A stretch of DNA of 35,276 nt from Actinoplanes sandaracinus (GTDB lineage Bacteria > Actinomycetota > Actinomycetes > Mycobacteriales > Micromonosporaceae). A program made the position numbers and the translations under genes. Below are positions 34,363-35,276 of the stretch, piece after piece. The notes beneath the pieces are model-generated. The model did no database searches. It was not told where the DNA came from and saw only the letters and a program-made list of their open reading frames with translations. Positions within the stretch are counted from its first letter, which is position 1; every line of letters starts with the position of its first letter. Location of the stretch: NCBI RefSeq assembly GCF_030009775.1, contig NZ_JASCTH010000034.1:1-35276 (forward strand). The letters run 5' to 3'.

Positions 34363-34517
34363 TCTCGCTGGTGCTGTTCGCGCTGGCCGGCATCCTGATC
34401 GGTGGCGTGATCCAGCTGGTCAAGTCGGGCGCCACCCGCTTCAGCGTCGGGATCACCGCGGTGCTCGCGGCGCTGGCCGCCGCGGGTGGCTTCGCGTGGT
34501 GGCCGGGGGAGGCCTGA
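34359..34517 (+). CDS. 52-aa two-span membrane protein in the his operon
   Basis: This 52-aa frame starts with GTG overlapping the hisB stop (GTGA) and ends with a TGA that overlaps the hisH ATG (TGATG). Both overlaps imply translational coupling and make it very likely to be expressed. It has two hydrophobic segments, ISLVLFALAGILIGGVIQLV and FSVGITAVLAALAAAGGFAW, joined by a short KSGATR turn. I do not recognise a family. A role in histidine synthesis, transport or anchoring of the enzymes is possible but unsupported. Confidence 0.75.
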   Translation: MISLVLFALAGILIGGVIQLVKSGATRFSVGITAVLAALAAAGGFAWWPGEA

Positions 34518-35137
34518 TGACGGCCAACGTGGTGATCCTCGACTACGGGTCGGGCAATCTGCGGTCGGCGGAGCGGGCGGTCGCCCGGACCGGCGCCGAC
34601 GTGACCGTGACCAGCGACCTCTCCTTGGCGGCCGAGGCGGACGGCCTGGTCGTGCCGGGCGTCGGAGCCTATGCGGCCTGCATGGCGGGGATCGTGGGGC
34701 TGAACGCGGGGCCGATGATCGCCGACCGGGTGGCGGCCGGGAGACCGGTGCTCGGCATCTGTGTCGGCATGCAGATCCTCTTCGAGTCCGGGGTGGAGCA
34801 CGGGGTGGAGACGAAAGGGTTGGGCCTGTTGCCGGGCTCGGTCACCAAGCTGTCCGCCGAGCGGATTCCGCACATGGGGTGGAACACGGTCGACGTGCCG
34901 GAGGGCTCCCGGTTGCTGGCGGGGCTCGCCGCGGACACCCGGTTCTACTTCGTCCACTCGTACGCCGCCCAAGATCTTGATCTTCTGAAGGGCGCCAGGG
35001 TGACCACCGCGGCTCACGACCTGCCGTTCGCGGCCGTGGTGGAGGCCGGCGCGCTCAGCGCCGCCCAGTTCCACCCGGAGAAGTCGGCGGACGCCGGTTT
35101 CGGGCTGCTCAGCAACTGGGTCGCGACCCTCACGTGA
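34517..35137 (+). CDS. hisH: Imidazole glycerol phosphate synthase glutaminase subunit HisH
   Basis: HisH hydrolyses glutamine and channels ammonia to HisF, which makes imidazoleglycerol phosphate and AICAR. The 206-aa protein begins VVILDYGSGNLRSAERAV. The class I glutaminase triad is Cys82 in GICVGMQILFESG, and His186 and Glu188 in QFHPEKS. IPHMGWNTV and FYFVHSYAA are further HisH motifs. ATG 34517 overlaps the stop of the 52-aa gene, and its stop overlaps the next start (GTGA). HisF is not in the window; hisA/priA and hisF probably follow downstream. Confidence 0.96.
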   Translation: MTANVVILDYGSGNLRSAERAVARTGADVTVTSDLSLAAEADGLVVPGVGAYAACMAGIVGLNAGPMIADRVAAGRPVLGICVGMQILFESGVEHGVETKGLGLLPGSVTKLSAERIPHMGWNTVDVPEGSRLLAGLAADTRFYFVHSYAAQDLDLLKGARVTTAAHDLPFAAVVEAGALSAAQFHPEKSADAGFGLLSNWVATLT

Positions 35138-35276
35138 GCAAGGAACGTGCCCGGCGGCGGGCCGAGAGGCTCGCCGTCCTGGAAAGGGAGAAAGCCGTGC
35201 GGGCCCGCCGGGTGGCGCGCCGCGGGCCGCGCCCGGCGGGGGGGCGCCGGGGGGGGGCCCCGGGCGGGGGGGGCGG
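35134..35276 (+). CDS. Arg-rich small protein, partial (runs off the window)
   Basis: A GTG overlapping the hisH stop by 4 bp opens a frame beginning VSKERARRRAERLAVLERE and continuing Arg-rich for at least 30 residues. The coupling and strongly basic, helical character support a real gene of unknown function. No stop occurs before the window end. From about 35222 the sequence turns into long G and C runs, so the last ~17 codons are not trustworthy. Confidence 0.55.
   Translation, partial: MSKERARRRAERLAVLEREKAVRARRVARRGPRPAGGRRGGAPGGGG
35222..35276. other. G/C homopolymer tract at the window end
   Basis: The final ~55 bases contain only G and C, with runs of up to eight or nine G. This is unlike any other stretch in the window, although the region is all GC-rich. 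The most likely reason is poor base calling at a contig end. Confidence 0.6.

Overview
The window is a chromosomal segment of a high-GC actinobacterium. The cues are very high G/C in third codon positions, frequent GTG/TTG starts, TANNNT-type -10 elements, a mraZ-to-divIVA cell-wall/division (dcw) cluster in actinobacterial order, a Wag31-type DivIVA and a SepF. The particular set of conserved hypothetical genes suggests a Micromonosporaceae member, possibly Actinoplanes-like. That placement is inference from gene order and sequence style, not from a search.

Region 1 (1-471) is a non-coding control region. It ends in the mraZ promoter, which overlaps four 10-bp direct repeats typical of an MraZ operator. 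Region 2 (472-14211) is the dcw cluster on the + strand: mraZ, rsmH, an ftsL-like gene, ftsI, murE, murF, mraY, ftsW, murG, murC, ftsQ. Many junctions are 4-bp ATGA/GTGA overlaps. murD, normally between mraY and ftsW in actinobacteria, is absent; a perfect inverted repeat sits at that junction. Region 3 (14212-18643) has ftsZ behind its own structured promoter region, then yggS, sepF, yggT and divIVA, the machinery for Z-ring assembly, membrane tethering and polar growth. pgeF, often found between ftsZ and yggS, is also absent. An intrinsic-terminator-like hairpin lies over the start codon of the gene after divIVA.

Region 4 (18644-22090) has a membrane protein with a C-terminal Cys/His motif, a DUF167 protein, a DksA/TraR zinc-finger protein, lspA (probably started by CTG) and an RluD-type pseudouridine synthase. 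Region 5 (22107-29346) has a single-span membrane protein, a proline-rich ParA/MinD-like ATPase with an altered P-loop, dnaE and a four-span DUF2567-like membrane protein. Region 6 (29347-31287) has a Lon-N-domain protein, the only minus-strand gene, divergent from an unrecognised 275-aa protein. Two tandem-repeat tracts start at or cross stop codons here.

Region 7 (31288-35276) is a histidine operon: hisD, hisC, hisB, a 52-aa two-span membrane protein, hisH, and the start of an Arg-rich small protein that runs off the window. The last ~50 bases are almost pure G/C homopolymer and look like low-quality contig-end sequence.

Most of the window is conserved core genome. The points most worth a second look are the missing murD, the terminator-over-start arrangement after divIVA, the P-loop variant ATPase, the CTG-started lspA, the small membrane protein in the his operon, and the tandem repeats at 29301-29440 and 31151-31236. 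I found no CRISPR array, tRNA, rRNA, insertion sequence or phage gene.
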